Assembly (NCBI RefSeq): GCF_003346775.1
Contig: NZ_CP031219.1
Coordinates: forward strand, 1,550,001 to 1,614,000
DNA length: 64,000 nt
Source of the DNA: Malaciobacter mytili LMG 24559
GTDB taxonomy: Bacteria; Campylobacterota; Campylobacteria; Campylobacterales; Arcobacteraceae
Reading direction: 5' to 3'
A model generated the notes under the pieces. The model was not told where the DNA came from. It made no database searches and saw only the letters and a list, made by a program, of their open reading frames with translations. Below, piece by piece: positions 8,753 to 17,142 of this stretch. Numbering within the stretch: the first letter of the stretch is position 1; every line of letters starts with the position of its first letter. The position numbers and the translations under genes were made by a program.

Positions 8753-10522
8753 ATGGCGAAAAATTTACTCATAACTTTGAGTTTTATTCTTGTTGCATAC
8801 TTTGTAATTTCCCATGAAAATGTAAAAATAATTTTAAGTGGGATAGCAATTTTTTTACTTGGTATGTATTTTATGGAAGATGGGTTTAAACTTTTTTCTG
8901 GAGGTGTTCTAGAAAAAATACTTCAAAGATTTACAAGTAATCTGCTAAAATCAATAACAACTGGATTTATAGCTACTTCAATTGTGCAAAGTTCATCTTT
9001 AATCTCAATTGTAGTAATCTCATTTTTATCAGTTGAATTATTAACTTTAGTTCAAGGTATAGGAATTATTTTTGGTTCAAACTTAGGAAGTACAACAACT
9101 GCTTGGATAATCTCAAGTTTAGGACTTAAAATAAAAATCTCTTTATATGCAATGCCTATGATTATCTTTGGGGTAATGCTTAGGTTTTTTAAAAACAATA
9201 CTTATAAGGGATTAGGGAATGTACTTTTAGGTCTTGGTTTTATCTTTTTGGGTATTTCATATATGAAAGATGGATTTGATACTTTAAAAGACTCTATTGA
9301 CTTAGCTTCATTTGCTATGGAGGGTATTTCTGGTCTTATTGTATATATCTTAATAGGTGCAATTGCAACAGTAATTATCCAATCTAGTGCTGCAACTATG
9401 GCTATTGTTATTACTGCTTTAAGTGCAGGAAATATTATCTATATCAATGCTTTAGCTTTAGCAATTGGTGCAAATGTTGGTACAACAGTAACAGCAATTG
9501 TAGGCTCACTTGCTTCAAATGAAAATGGTAAAAGATTGGCTTTTGCACATTTGGTTTTTAACTTAGTTACAGCTTTTATAGCAGTTATTTTTATCTACTC
9601 AATAAGTGATTTAGTAAATTATTTAGCTCCATTTTTTGGTATAGAGCCAGATAATTTTAGTATGAAACTTGCACTTTTTCACACAATTTTTAACCTTTTA
9701 GGGATTATTATTGTAGCACCATTTACATACTATCTTGTGGATATTTGTAATAAAGTAATTAAGAAAAAAGTATCAAAGCAATCTAAACCTAAATATCTTT
9801 TAGATTCAAATATCAAAATCCCAGATACTGCAATAATTTCAATAAAAAAAGAAGTAATTAATCTATATGAAAACTGCCAAAAAGCTATGCTTCATGCTTT
9901 AAATCTTCATACAACAAATCTTAAAACAAAAGAGGATTTAAAAGTACAAATAGCAAAAGAAGTTACAAAAATAGATACAAATATTGATGAAATATATCAA
10001 TCTAACTTAAAAGAGTTATATAGTGAGATTATTAAGTATGCTTCATTTTCTCAAGAGCATATGTCTAGCTTTCAACATAAGCAAGTGGGAGATTTAAAAA
10101 GAAGTGCAACTTTAATTATTGAAGTTTTAAAAGATACAAGAGATATTCAAAAAAATCTAAATTTTTATTTAAAAAGTAAAAACGAATATATAAAAGAAGA
10201 GTATAATATATTAAGAGAAGAGTTAGCAACTATATTAATAGATATAAATGCTTTAGATAATGATAATCTTGATGATTTAGAGAAATTAACACAATTGGAA
10301 GTTATTAAATCAACTTTAATGGCAAATGATTTATCAAATACAGAAAAAACAGATAATCTAATTAGAGAAGGCAAAATAAAAGCAACTATGGCAACTTCAC
10401 TTATAAATGATAGTGCCACAGTATATTCAACACAGAAAAAACTTGTGGAAATGGCTTCTATTTTATTTTTAAATAATTCATTACTAAAAGAGATTGGAGA
10501 AGAACAAAATGCCCCTAAATAA
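8753..10522 (+). CDS. Na/Pi cotransporter family protein with PhoU-like tail
   Basis: 589 residues. The N-terminal half contains about eight membrane segments with the duplicated NaPi-II signature: QSSSLISIVVI and NLGSTTTAWI in repeat 1, QSSAATMAIVITALSAG and NVGTTVTAIVG in repeat 2. The cytoplasmic C-terminal part (about 370-570) is all-helical and PhoU-like. It is expected to move phosphate with sodium across the inner membrane. Bacterial members of this kind often export or balance phosphate, so the direction is uncertain. The next small gene overlaps its end. Confidence 0.9.
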   Translation: MAKNLLITLSFILVAYFVISHENVKIILSGIAIFLLGMYFMEDGFKLFSGGVLEKILQRFTSNLLKSITTGFIATSIVQSSSLISIVVISFLSVELLTLVQGIGIIFGSNLGSTTTAWIISSLGLKIKISLYAMPMIIFGVMLRFFKNNTYKGLGNVLLGLGFIFLGISYMKDGFDTLKDSIDLASFAMEGISGLIVYILIGAIATVIIQSSAATMAIVITALSAGNIIYINALALAIGANVGTTVTAIVGSLASNENGKRLAFAHLVFNLVTAFIAVIFIYSISDLVNYLAPFFGIEPDNFSMKLALFHTIFNLLGIIIVAPFTYYLVDICNKVIKKKVSKQSKPKYLLDSNIKIPDTAIISIKKEVINLYENCQKAMLHALNLHTTNLKTKEDLKVQIAKEVTKIDTNIDEIYQSNLKELYSEIIKYASFSQEHMSSFQHKQVGDLKRSATLIIEVLKDTRDIQKNLNFYLKSKNEYIKEEYNILREELATILIDINALDNDNLDDLEKLTQLEVIKSTLMANDLSNTEKTDNLIREGKIKATMATSLINDSATVYSTQKKLVEMASILFLNNSLLKEIGEEQNAPK

Positions 10523-10736
10523 GCTAATAAGTAAAATTAAAAAGTATCTAAAAGAAGATAATCTTAGTTCTTCGAAGCAAGAAAAAGTAAAAGAAATACT
10601 AGAAGAGCTTTATATAAAAAAAGAAAAGATTAAAAAAGAGATAAAAGCTTGTGATAAAAAGTGTGATAAAGAAAAGCTTCAAGAAAAACTTGAAGCTGTT
10701 ATAAAACTAATTAAAAAAAGTAAAAAGCTTATTTAA
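10509..10736 (+). CDS. Small Lys-rich coiled-coil protein
   Basis: 75 residues beginning MPLNKLISKIKKYL. The ATG at 10509 lies inside the end of the transporter gene (14-nt overlap) and has GGAGA eight bases upstream. A TTG at 10494 is less likely. The protein is highly charged and helical, with the paired motif ACDKKCDKEK, whose two cysteines sit four residues apart. No family is recognised. It is translationally coupled to the Na/Pi transporter and may be an accessory to it. Its end overlaps convergent trmL by 8 nt. Confidence 0.7.
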   Translation: MPLNKLISKIKKYLKEDNLSSSKQEKVKEILEELYIKKEKIKKEIKACDKKCDKEKLQEKLEAVIKLIKKSKKLI

Positions 10737-11193
10737 ACTCTGCAAAATTTTGTCTTAAAGCTTCGTAAGCTACTATTGAAACAGAATTTGCAATATTTAA
10801 ACTTCTAGCATTATTTGTCATAGGAATAGTAATACACCCTTTTTCATTTAATGCTAGTAAACTTTCAGGAAGCCCTGCATCTTCCCTACCAAAATAGAAA
10901 AAATCATCTTTTTTAAAGTTTGCCTCAAAATATACTTGTTTTGTTTTTGTTGTAGCAAAAAAATGCCTATTTGTTAAAGGATGTTTTTGCCAAAACTCTT
11001 CTATATTTTCATATTCATAAACTTCTAAATCAAACCAATAATCAAGCCCTGCTCGTCTTACTTGCTTTTCATTAATTTCACCAAAACCATAAGGTTTTAT
11101 AAGATGTAACTTACAATTTAAAGCAAAAGCTAGTCTTCCAATTGTCCCCACATTGCCAGGGATTCTTGGCTCATGTAATACTATATTAAACAT
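10729..11193 (-). CDS. trmL: tRNA (cytidine(34)-2'-O)-methyltransferase
   Basis: 154 residues, the full length of the minimal SPOUT enzyme TrmL/YibK. It shows HEPRIPGNVGTIGR near the N terminus, RRAGLDYW in the middle, FGREDAGLP, and the knot-forming IPMTNNARSLNIANSVSIVAYEAL region, split here by its Asn-Ala-Arg turn. It methylates the wobble ribose of tRNA-Leu species using SAM. It follows purU by one base and is probably cotranscribed with it. Confidence 0.93.
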   Translation of the reverse strand: MFNIVLHEPRIPGNVGTIGRLAFALNCKLHLIKPYGFGEINEKQVRRAGLDYWFDLEVYEYENIEEFWQKHPLTNRHFFATTKTKQVYFEANFKKDDFFYFGREDAGLPESLLALNEKGCITIPMTNNARSLNIANSVSIVAYEALRQNFAEFK

Positions 11194-11194
11194 C

Positions 11195-12028
11195 TTATAA
11201 AATTACCGTTTTATTTTCGTAAACAAATACTTTATCATCAAGTAATAGTTGGAAAGCATTGTATAAAACAACTTTTTCTACATTTCTTCCTGCATTTCTC
11301 ATCTCTTGCCAAGAGTAAGTATGATCAACTCTTACCACATCTTGAAATATAATTGGCCCTTCATCTAAATCATCAGTTACATAATGTGCTGTTGCCCCAA
11401 TAATCTTCACACCTCTATCATGTGCTTGTTTATAAGGATTTGCTCCAATAAAAGCAGGTAAGAATGAATGGTGGATATTTAAAACCTTTTTAGGATATGT
11501 TTTTACAAATTTTGAAGTTAAAATTCTCATATATTTTGCTAAAACAATAAGTTCAGGTTCAAATTCATTGATTTTTTCAATCATTAAATCTTCATGTTCT
11601 TCTCTACTTAAACCTTCTGCACTAATACAGTGAAAAGGAATCCCAAATTTTTCAACTAATGGTCTTAGGTGTTCGTGGTTGGCAATAACTGCTTTTATAT
11701 TTGCATTTAACTCACCATCATAATATCTAATAAGTAAATCACCTAAAACATGAGATTCTTTTGTTGCTAAAATAACAACGTCTTTATTCTCTTTTTCATT
11801 TAGTTTGATTGTCGAATTAGAAGGTAGAACTTCTTTTAGTTCTTTTAAAAGTATGTTTTTCTTCACATCACCCGAAATAACAGTTCTCATAAAAAATTTT
11901 TGTGTATCTTGATCAACGTATTCTGAGTTTTGTTCTATGTTTAGATTGTTTGCATAAAGAACTTTTGAGATATTGTAAACAAGTCCTTTTTCATCAATAG
12001 TATCAATTAAAAGTATGTACTCTTTCAT
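11195..12028 (-). CDS. purU: Formyltetrahydrofolate deformylase
   Basis: 277 residues. An N-terminal ACT domain (about 1-80, LLIDTIDEKGLVYNISKVLY) precedes a formyl-transferase fold with LAKYMRIL, the HHSFLPAF catalytic segment and GATAHYV. It hydrolyses 10-formyl-THF to THF and formate, balancing one-carbon units and feeding PurT-type formate use. I prefer the second of two tandem ATGs (12028), which is five bases from AGGA. Confidence 0.92.
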   Translation of the reverse strand: MKEYILLIDTIDEKGLVYNISKVLYANNLNIEQNSEYVDQDTQKFFMRTVISGDVKKNILLKELKEVLPSNSTIKLNEKENKDVVILATKESHVLGDLLIRYYDGELNANIKAVIANHEHLRPLVEKFGIPFHCISAEGLSREEHEDLMIEKINEFEPELIVLAKYMRILTSKFVKTYPKKVLNIHHSFLPAFIGANPYKQAHDRGVKIIGATAHYVTDDLDEGPIIFQDVVRVDHTYSWQEMRNAGRNVEKVVLYNAFQLLLDDKVFVYENKTVIL

Positions 12029-12038
12029 CATATTCCTA

Positions 12039-12074
12039 GTATTATTCTCATTTAAATTAAAACGAGAATAATAC
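12039..12074. repeat. Inverted repeat between malic enzyme and purU
   Basis: A perfect 11-bp inverted repeat, GTATTATTCTC / GAGAATAATAC, with a 14-nt spacer. It lies in the 74-bp gap downstream of the malic enzyme and ends seven bases before the upstream purU ATG. It may terminate the malic enzyme transcript or act as an operator. The TGAGAATAAT-type half-site loosely resembles iron-regulator boxes, which I treat as weak. Confidence 0.45.
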
Positions 12075-12102
12075 CATTTTATTGATTAATAGATAATTGG
12101 AT

Positions 12103-13359
12103 TTATACCATTAAAGCTAATTTTTCTCTATAAGCTTGTAAATCAAATTCTTTAACTCTAGCAACTTTTGTTTCTACTGCTGCATTTGCAACTGCAGAAG
12201 ATACTTCAACCATCAATCTTTTATCAAAAGGAATAGGAATAATGTACTCTCTTCCAAAAGATAAATCTCCAAACTCTTTTTTAAGTTCATCAGTTAATGG
12301 TTCTTTTGCTAAATTTGCGATAGCTTTTGCTGCTGCCATTTTCATAGTCATATTTATTTTTCTAGTTTGTACATCTAATGCACCTCTAAAAATAAATGGG
12401 AAACCTAAAACATTGTTTACTTGGTTAGGGAAGTCTGATCTTCCTGTACCTACAATAGCTTTTGGTTTTACTGCTTTAACGTCTTCTGGGAATAACTCAG
12501 GAGTTGGGTTAGCTAAAGTAAATACAATTGGCTCTTCACTCATAAGTGCAATATGCTCTTTTGTAAAAGTTCCAGGTCTTGATAATCCAAGAACCATATC
12601 TGCATTTGTAAATGCTTCTTCCATACTTAAAGCTTCATCAATCATAAAGTCTTTTTTGTATTTATTTAAATCTGTTCTTCCCTTATGAATAACCCCTTTA
12701 GAGTCACACATAATTAGATTTTTTACACCTAATTCTTTATACATAGTAGAACAAGCAATAGCTGAAGCTCCCGCACCAACAACTACAACTTTTAGTTCTT
12801 CTACTTTTTTACCCATCATTTCAGTAGCATTCATAAGTGCAGCAGTTGTGATAATAGCTGTACCGTGTTGGTCATCGTGCATAACTGGAATATTTAATTC
12901 TTCAATTAATCTTTTTTCAATCTCAAAACATTCTGGTGCTTTAATATCCTCTAAATTAATACCACCAAATGTTGGAGCAATAGCCTTTACAACTTGACAA
13001 AATTTATCAATATCTGTTTCATCAATCTCTATATCAAAAGAATCAACAGCTGCAAATTTTTTAAATAATACAGCTTTACCTTCCATTACAGGTTTTGATG
13101 CCAATGCTCCAATGTCACCTAAACCTAGTACAGCTGTACCATTTGAAATAACTGCTACAAGGTTTCTTTTTGCAGTATATTCATATGCCAATTCTGGCTC
13201 TTTTTTAATCTCTTCACAAGGATGTGCAACACCTGGTGAATATGCTAAAGATAAATCTCTTTGTGTCTCTAATTTTGTAGTAGTTGCAATCGCAACTTTT
13301 CCAGGATTTGGACTTCTATGATAGTCTAAAGCCTCTTCTCTTGTTACTTTAACGCTCAT
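12103..13359 (-). CDS. Malic enzyme (oxaloacetate-decarboxylating), short MaeB form
   Basis: 418 residues. It shows YSPGVAHPC, the [20 protein letters not shown] signature with the metal/malate site, [10 protein letters not shown], and a Rossmann GAGASAIAC motif for NAD(P). It lacks the phosphotransacetylase-like tail of long MaeB proteins. It converts malate to pyruvate and CO2 in the cytoplasm. The start has AAGGTTTGAG directly upstream. It is a single gene with about 160 bp of upstream sequence. Confidence 0.93.
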   Translation of the reverse strand: MSVKVTREEALDYHRSPNPGKVAIATTTKLETQRDLSLAYSPGVAHPCEEIKKEPELAYEYTAKRNLVAVISNGTAVLGLGDIGALASKPVMEGKAVLFKKFAAVDSFDIEIDETDIDKFCQVVKAIAPTFGGINLEDIKAPECFEIEKRLIEELNIPVMHDDQHGTAIITTAALMNATEMMGKKVEELKVVVVGAGASAIACSTMYKELGVKNLIMCDSKGVIHKGRTDLNKYKKDFMIDEALSMEEAFTNADMVLGLSRPGTFTKEHIALMSEEPIVFTLANPTPELFPEDVKAVKPKAIVGTGRSDFPNQVNNVLGFPFIFRGALDVQTRKINMTMKMAAAKAIANLAKEPLTDELKKEFGDLSFGREYIIPIPFDKRLMVEVSSAVANAAVETKVARVKEFDLQAYREKLALMV

Positions 13360-13520
13360 CTCAAACCTTTTTTAGTGTAATTTGGAGCGCAATTGTAACA
13401 AAGTGAAACTTAATTTAGTAAATTTTTTTTAAAAAAAGTTAAAAATAATATTCTTAAGCTCTATTTTATATTTTTATAACATAACTTTGACATATTATGT
13501 ACATTTATTATAAATATAAC

Positions 13521-14192
13521 TTACACTTTTAACATAATTACTCCTGCAAATCTTCCTGTGTTTGTTGATTTTCTATATGAATAATACTTATCTCCACTAC
13601 ACTTTGTACAATATGTAGAAATTTCTATATTTGTTATTCCTATATCATTTAATTGCTTTTTATTTATTGCTTGCAAATCTATATATCTATTGTTTTCAAA
13701 CTCATTTCCAAAAGATTTTTTTACAATATTTGCAAGTTCTTGACTAACTTCGTAACAACATTTTTGTATAGAAGGACCTAAAATAACTTTAATATGTTCT
13801 TCTTTGCATTTAAACTCTTTTATCATTTTTAAAGCTGTTTTTTGTGCTATATTTAAAAATGTAGAATTTCTTCCTGCATGAATTGCTGCTATTACTTCTT
13901 TTTTCTCATCATACATTAAAATAGGAATACAATCAGCTACCATTACCATCAATGGTAGATTTTTTTCTTTTGTAATAATTGCATCACAAGCATCTATTAA
14001 ATTTTTGCTATTTTTATCTACGATTACAATATTGTCTTTATGTACTTGATTCATAAAAATTAACTTTTTATTATCAAAACCATACTTGATTGATAACCTC
14101 TCTCTGTTAGTTTTTACATTTTTTTCATCATCTTGCACATGATAGGCTAAGTTCCCATCTTCCTTGCTTGTAAAGAGTGTAAAAATCTGCAT
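13521..14192 (-). CDS. pgeF: YfiH/PgeF-family peptidoglycan editing factor (laccase-domain)
   Basis: 223 residues of the DUF152 family. Zn-binding/catalytic signatures are present: MNQVHKDNI, VADCIPILM, AAIHAGRNST, and a C-terminal CTKCSGDKYYSYRKS. Family members act as purine nucleoside phosphorylase/deaminases. In E. coli the homologue removes wrongly incorporated serine from peptidoglycan precursors. It is divergent from aroE, with 88 bp between starts. Confidence 0.9.
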   Translation of the reverse strand: MQIFTLFTSKEDGNLAYHVQDDEKNVKTNRERLSIKYGFDNKKLIFMNQVHKDNIVIVDKNSKNLIDACDAIITKEKNLPLMVMVADCIPILMYDEKKEVIAAIHAGRNSTFLNIAQKTALKMIKEFKCKEEHIKVILGPSIQKCCYEVSQELANIVKKSFGNEFENNRYIDLQAINKKQLNDIGITNIEISTYCTKCSGDKYYSYRKSTNTGRFAGVIMLKV

Positions 14193-14238
14193 AATAACTC
14201 ACTTTCTTTTTTATAATTATTCTCATTTAATTTTATAT

Positions 14239-14258
14239 TATAATAATTTAGATAAAAT
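14239..14258 (+). promoter_or_regulatory. aroE promoter candidates
   Basis: TATAAT occurs at 14239-14244 and GATAAAAT at 14251-14258, 22-42 bases before the ATG at 14281. Either could be the -10. The ribosome site AAGGG lies near 14271-14275. Confidence 0.5.
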
Positions 14259-14280
14259 CTCGACTCCAAAAAGGGTTAAA

Positions 14281-15093
14281 ATGTCGGAAAAGAAAAATAA
14301 AAATATGAAAAACTACGCAATTTTCGGTGATCCAGTAGAACACTCTAAATCACCACAGATGCATAATAGTGCTTTTAATTATCTACAAATTGATGCAAAT
14401 TATAAAAAACATCACTTAAAAGATGCAAAAAAGTTAAAAAATGAGTTCCTAAAAAAATATGCTGGTGCAAATATTACAGTTCCACATAAAGAAGAGGCTT
14501 TTAAACAAGCAGATGAAGTAATTGGTATAGCAAATGAAATTCAAGCTGTAAATACTTATATCAATAAAGATGGGAAAATCATAGCTTATAATACTGATGC
14601 ACCTGGTTTTTTAAAAGCTATTGAGTGCTTTGGAAAACTAGAAAAAGTTTTAATTATCGGTGCTGGAGGAACAGCAAAAGCTATTGCACTTGCACTAAAA
14701 GAGCAAAATATTGAAATAACTATTGTAAATAGAAGTGATGATAAACTTAAATTTTTTAAAGAAAAAGGTTTTATTACATATAACTGGAATAACTTTAGAC
14801 TTGACCACTTTGATTTAGTAGTAAACTCTACAAGCGCTGGACTAAAAGATGATACTTATCCTATGAATAAAGGACAATTAGAAAATATCTTCTTAAACTC
14901 TAAATATGCATTTGATTGTGTCTATGGAAAAGAGACACCATTTTTACAACTTGCAAAACTTGAAGGTTTGAAAACAAAAGATGGGGAAGATATGCTTTTA
15001 TTTCAAGGCTTACTTGCATTTGAACTTTTTACTAATACAAAAGCCGATAATTCAGTAGTTGAAGCAATGAGAAAAGGATTAAGAGGAGAGTAA
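14281..15093 (+). CDS. aroE: Shikimate dehydrogenase (chimeric 3' end after island insertion)
   Basis: 270 residues from the ATG at 14281. An upstream extension to 14164 has no ribosome site, and a second ATG at 14305 gives MKNYAIFGDP. Signatures are FGDPVEHSKSPQMHN (shikimate site), ITVPHKE with the catalytic Lys, NTDAPGF, GAGGTAKAIA (NADPH) and the C-terminal GEDMLLFQGLLAFELF. It reduces 3-dehydroshikimate in aromatic amino-acid synthesis. The last about 30 codons (from 15001) lie inside the inserted island and replace the original end, which remains at 33180-33284. The gene therefore stayed intact after integration. Confidence 0.95.
   Translation: MSEKKNKNMKNYAIFGDPVEHSKSPQMHNSAFNYLQIDANYKKHHLKDAKKLKNEFLKKYAGANITVPHKEEAFKQADEVIGIANEIQAVNTYINKDGKIIAYNTDAPGFLKAIECFGKLEKVLIIGAGGTAKAIALALKEQNIEITIVNRSDDKLKFFKEKGFITYNWNNFRLDHFDLVVNSTSAGLKDDTYPMNKGQLENIFLNSKYAFDCVYGKETPFLQLAKLEGLKTKDGEDMLLFQGLLAFELFTNTKADNSVVEAMRKGLRGE
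14989..15001 (+). repeat. attL core (direct repeat with 33180-33192)
   Basis: GATATGCTTTTAT is identical to the copy at 33180-33192. Flanking bases differ immediately upstream on both sides, so strand exchange plausibly occurred within this 13-bp block. It lies in the codons for the conserved DMLL of AroE. Confidence 0.7.
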
Positions 15094-15104
15094 AAATCTC
15101 TTCT

Positions 15105-15123
15105 TAGCTACCCTATAGCTACC
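15105..15123 (+). repeat. Left-end integrase arm repeats
   Basis: TAGCTACC occurs twice with 11-bp spacing. The 19-bp block is matched at 18 of 19 positions, in the same orientation, at 33032-33050 near the right end. It is probably a recombinase arm-type binding site. Confidence 0.6.
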
Positions 15124-15132
15124 TATATATAG

Positions 15133-15162
15133 AAAATAGTAGGTTTATAAAACTATTTTTTT
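15133..15162. terminator. Terminator after aroE, shared with a convergent gene
   Basis: The stem AAAATAGT / ACTATTTT (15133-15140, 15152-15159) has an 11-nt loop and continues into a T-run on the plus strand. It overlaps the stop codon of the minus-strand gene at 15153. Confidence 0.65.
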
Positions 15163-15563
15163 ATATAAATATCTTTTTCTTTTTCAAAATATTCTTCAAA
15201 AAAGTATATGTAATCTTCTACTGATAGATTGAATTCACTATTACCACTTCTAAATTTTTTAAACTTAAAATTCTCAAATTGTTCTTCATATGTTTTAAAA
15301 GCTAAAATAACCCTTATCATCTCTTGCATATTATTTGCAATAAATATATTCTTTTTATATTTAATATAATCAGATTTAAGATAAGTCTTTAAATACTTTA
15401 AATATGTTTTTTCAGAAACACTACAATTCTTAGGCAAAGTCTTATTTATAATTCTAAGTTGTTCTGAGACTGGATACAAATGATTTAAAAGTAATATTAT
15501 AGAATCACTAATACTAGATAAAAGTTCTTCTTTAGGCTTTCTCTTATTTCTTTTTTGTTGCAT
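15153..15563 (-). CDS. Island hypothetical protein, 136 aa
   Basis: I start at the ATG at 15563 (MQQKRNKRKPKEE), which has AAGGAAG seven bases upstream. A frame from 15587 lacks such a site. The protein has a basic N terminus, a helical middle (IILLLNHLYPVSEQLRIIN) and an aromatic/acidic C-terminal end (YIYFFEEYFEKEKD). No family is recognised. It is the first island gene next to attL, pointing toward aroE. Confidence 0.65.
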   Translation of the reverse strand: MQQKRNKRKPKEELLSSISDSIILLLNHLYPVSEQLRIINKTLPKNCSVSEKTYLKYLKTYLKSDYIKYKKNIFIANNMQEMIRVILAFKTYEEQFENFKFKKFRSGNSEFNLSVEDYIYFFEEYFEKEKDIYIKK

Positions 15564-15704
15564 AATTATCTTCCTTAAAAATATCAAAATTAAGTAGCAA
15601 AATATTATAAATTTTTAGAAGATAAATAAAGGGTATTTTTTATGAAATAAAATTTAGCCTAAAAAAAGAATAAGCGAGTTTGCCAAGTGTGGTCACAAAT
15701 TTCT

Positions 15705-15776
15705 ACCGCAATTTATACCCAACTTGACACCTCTTTTTGCACCCAAATTATCACCGTAATTTGTACCGTAATATTT
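15705..15776 (+). repeat. 12-bp phased degenerate array (iteron-like)
   Basis: ACC recurs exactly every 12 bases at 15705, 15717, 15729, 15741, 15753 and 15765. The units follow a consensus near ACCGNAATTTNT (minus strand ANAAATTNCGGT). The first and fifth units agree at 10 of 12 positions. The array lies about 95 bp before the nuclease-like gene at 15870, in otherwise non-coding DNA. Phasing of this kind suggests cooperative binding of a regulator, replication or partition protein. A plus-strand frame through it (15687-15869) has no ribosome site and looks spurious. Confidence 0.6.
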
Positions 15777-15869
15777 TATGAAAATATTTACATAAATTTT
15801 AATAACTTTATCAATAAAAGTTTATTTATAATAATTATGATATCTTTGATAAAAAAAATAAGGATATAA

Positions 15870-16286
15870 ATGTTATTTGAATCAGATGTAATTAGTTCTG
15901 TATGTGATTTTCTTAAAAATTATGATTTTGAAATAGTTCAACAACTTAATGAAAATCAAAAAGGTGATGATATTATTGCAATAAATAAAAATTTTAAAAT
16001 ATACATTGAAGCAAAAGGTGAAACATCATCAAAAAAAACATCAAATCGTTTTGGCAAAGAATTCAATACTTCACAAAAGAAAGTCCATGTTTCACAGGCA
16101 CTTTATAGAGCGATAAAAATGAAAGAAGAAAATAATTCTTTGTCAGGAATTGCCCTTCCTGAGACAAATGCTCATAAATCATTAATTGAACCTATTAAAA
16201 AGACTCTAAATGAAATTGGAATTGAAGTTTTTTGGGTAGATAGTTATGGAACAGTTAGAGTTGAAAATTTTAGTAAAATATTTTAA
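15870..16286 (+). CDS. PD-(D/E)xK nuclease-like protein
   Basis: 138 residues. A compact alpha-beta fold carries the nuclease-type pattern Asp34 (KGDDIIAI), then Glu47-Ala-Lys49 (IYIEAKGET) and a following helix with Gln (VSQALYRAIKM). This is the layout of PD-(D/E)xK enzymes such as Mrr-like or VRR-type nucleases. The substrate is unknown. The start ATG has AAGGATATAA upstream. The 12-bp array directly precedes the gene and may control it. The nuclease call rests on motif reading alone. Confidence 0.6.
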   Translation: MLFESDVISSVCDFLKNYDFEIVQQLNENQKGDDIIAINKNFKIYIEAKGETSSKKTSNRFGKEFNTSQKKVHVSQALYRAIKMKEENNSLSGIALPETNAHKSLIEPIKKTLNEIGIEVFWVDSYGTVRVENFSKIF

Positions 16287-16320
16287 TATAAAGGAGATAT
16301 TAAAATATCTCTTTTATATT
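16285..16320. terminator. Bidirectional terminator hairpin
   Basis: Arms of 17 bp (16285-16301 and 16304-16320) pair with a single mismatch around a very short loop. It sits between the convergent nuclease-like gene and a small minus-strand gene, overlapping the end of each. Confidence 0.75.
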
Positions 16321-16473
16321 TCTAATAATGTCTTTTAGAACTTTAGTTTTTAGTTCTTTATCTTTTTGTAGTAAATCAGATTTTTGAACTTCAATAAGCA
16401 TTTTATTTGCATCATGAAGATCTTTCTCTTTATTGCAAGATACTTCTTTTAGTAAATCTAAATTTTTAATCAT
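16300..16473 (-). CDS. Small island protein, 57 aa
   Basis: Starts MIKNLDLLKEVSCNKEK and ends RNIKEIF. A strong AAAAGGAGC ribosome site lies six bases before the ATG, and the frame ends inside the terminator hairpin, so it looks like a real gene. The protein is amphipathic and helical with many Lys/Glu. No family is recognised. It lies just downstream of the 75-aa gene in the same orientation. Confidence 0.6.
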   Translation of the reverse strand: MIKNLDLLKEVSCNKEKDLHDANKMLIEVQKSDLLQKDKELKTKVLKDIIRNIKEIF

Positions 16474-16484
16474 AAAAGCTCCTT

Positions 16485-16712
16485 TTAAAGATTTGAATCA
16501 AGAGACATTTCATAAGCTCTATCGCTTTGAAATTCTCCACAATATTCTACTACAAAATCATAAGAATCAACTGGAAAAATATCTTTAAAATGTTCAATTC
16601 CTTCACTTAATGCAGTAGTTTCATTATCACTATGAGTATAATAACTATCTATACAATAGTGCTCACCTTTTTTGAATACTTGAATTTCATAGTTTGGTTC
16701 TAATTCGTCCAT
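16485..16712 (-). CDS. Island hypothetical protein, 75 aa
   Basis: An acidic protein (MDELEPNYEIQVF) of alternating strand and helix character ending MSLDSNL. It has AAGG seven bases before the ATG. The gap to the next small gene downstream is 11 bp, so the two are probably cotranscribed. No family is recognised; the small acidic character would fit an inhibitor or antitoxin, without direct evidence. Confidence 0.6.
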   Translation of the reverse strand: MDELEPNYEIQVFKKGEHYCIDSYYTHSDNETTALSEGIEHFKDIFPVDSYDFVVEYCGEFQSDRAYEMSLDSNL

Positions 16713-16803
16713 ATCATAGCCTTTATAAATTTTAAAAATTATAACATCAATCTTTCTTTTTTATCAAAAAAATTACATTTTGAAATAAAAAACAACAGCA
16801 ACA

Positions 16804-16826
16804 TACCAGGTAAAAATTACCTGGTA
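16804..16826 (-). terminator. Rho-independent terminator
   Basis: A perfect 10-bp stem TACCAGGTAA / TTACCTGGTA with a 3-nt loop. On the minus strand it is followed after about nine bases by a T-rich stretch. It closes the 19298-to-16827 operon, ending immediately before the stop of the 98-aa gene. Confidence 0.75.
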
Positions 16827-17123
16827 CTAGTTCTCTTTTTTTGTCACGAATGTATTTAGAAAATCTTTAGTTTGTGGGTTTCTTACTTTTTCAATATTTA
16901 CATCTGAAAAGATACTTGATATTTCTTGTGATGAAAATATGCTTTTTATAGAATCAATAGGAATATACTTTAGTACTTTGTATCTTAATGTATCAAATGA
17001 GATAGGAGAATTTTTATCATTTTTTGTGATTAAAATATGATAGACATCATTTGCATTTATATCATAATCCCAACATACAGCATTAAAAATATCTAATTTA
17101 TCTGTATCTTTTTGATTTAACAT
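16827..17123 (-). CDS. Island hypothetical protein, 98 aa
   Basis: Begins MLNQKDTDKLDIFNAVCWDY and ends TFVTKKEN. It has AGGA about seven bases before the ATG. It is predicted soluble with mixed helix and strand; no family is recognised. It is the last gene of the four-gene run starting with the P-loop protein, 19 bp after its neighbour. Confidence 0.65.
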   Translation of the reverse strand: MLNQKDTDKLDIFNAVCWDYDINANDVYHILITKNDKNSPISFDTLRYKVLKYIPIDSIKSIFSSQEISSIFSDVNIEKVRNPQTKDFLNTFVTKKEN

Positions 17124-17142
17124 TCTTATCCTTTTCTTCTCA

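Noticed and set aside
12242-12688. 148-codon frame antisense to malic enzyme
   Set aside because: It is fully inside a well-supported conserved gene.
15687-15869. 60-codon plus-strand frame with a Thr-every-four-residues pattern
   Set aside because: It arises from the 12-bp DNA array, has no ribosome site and ends immediately before the nuclease-like gene whose own signals overlap it.
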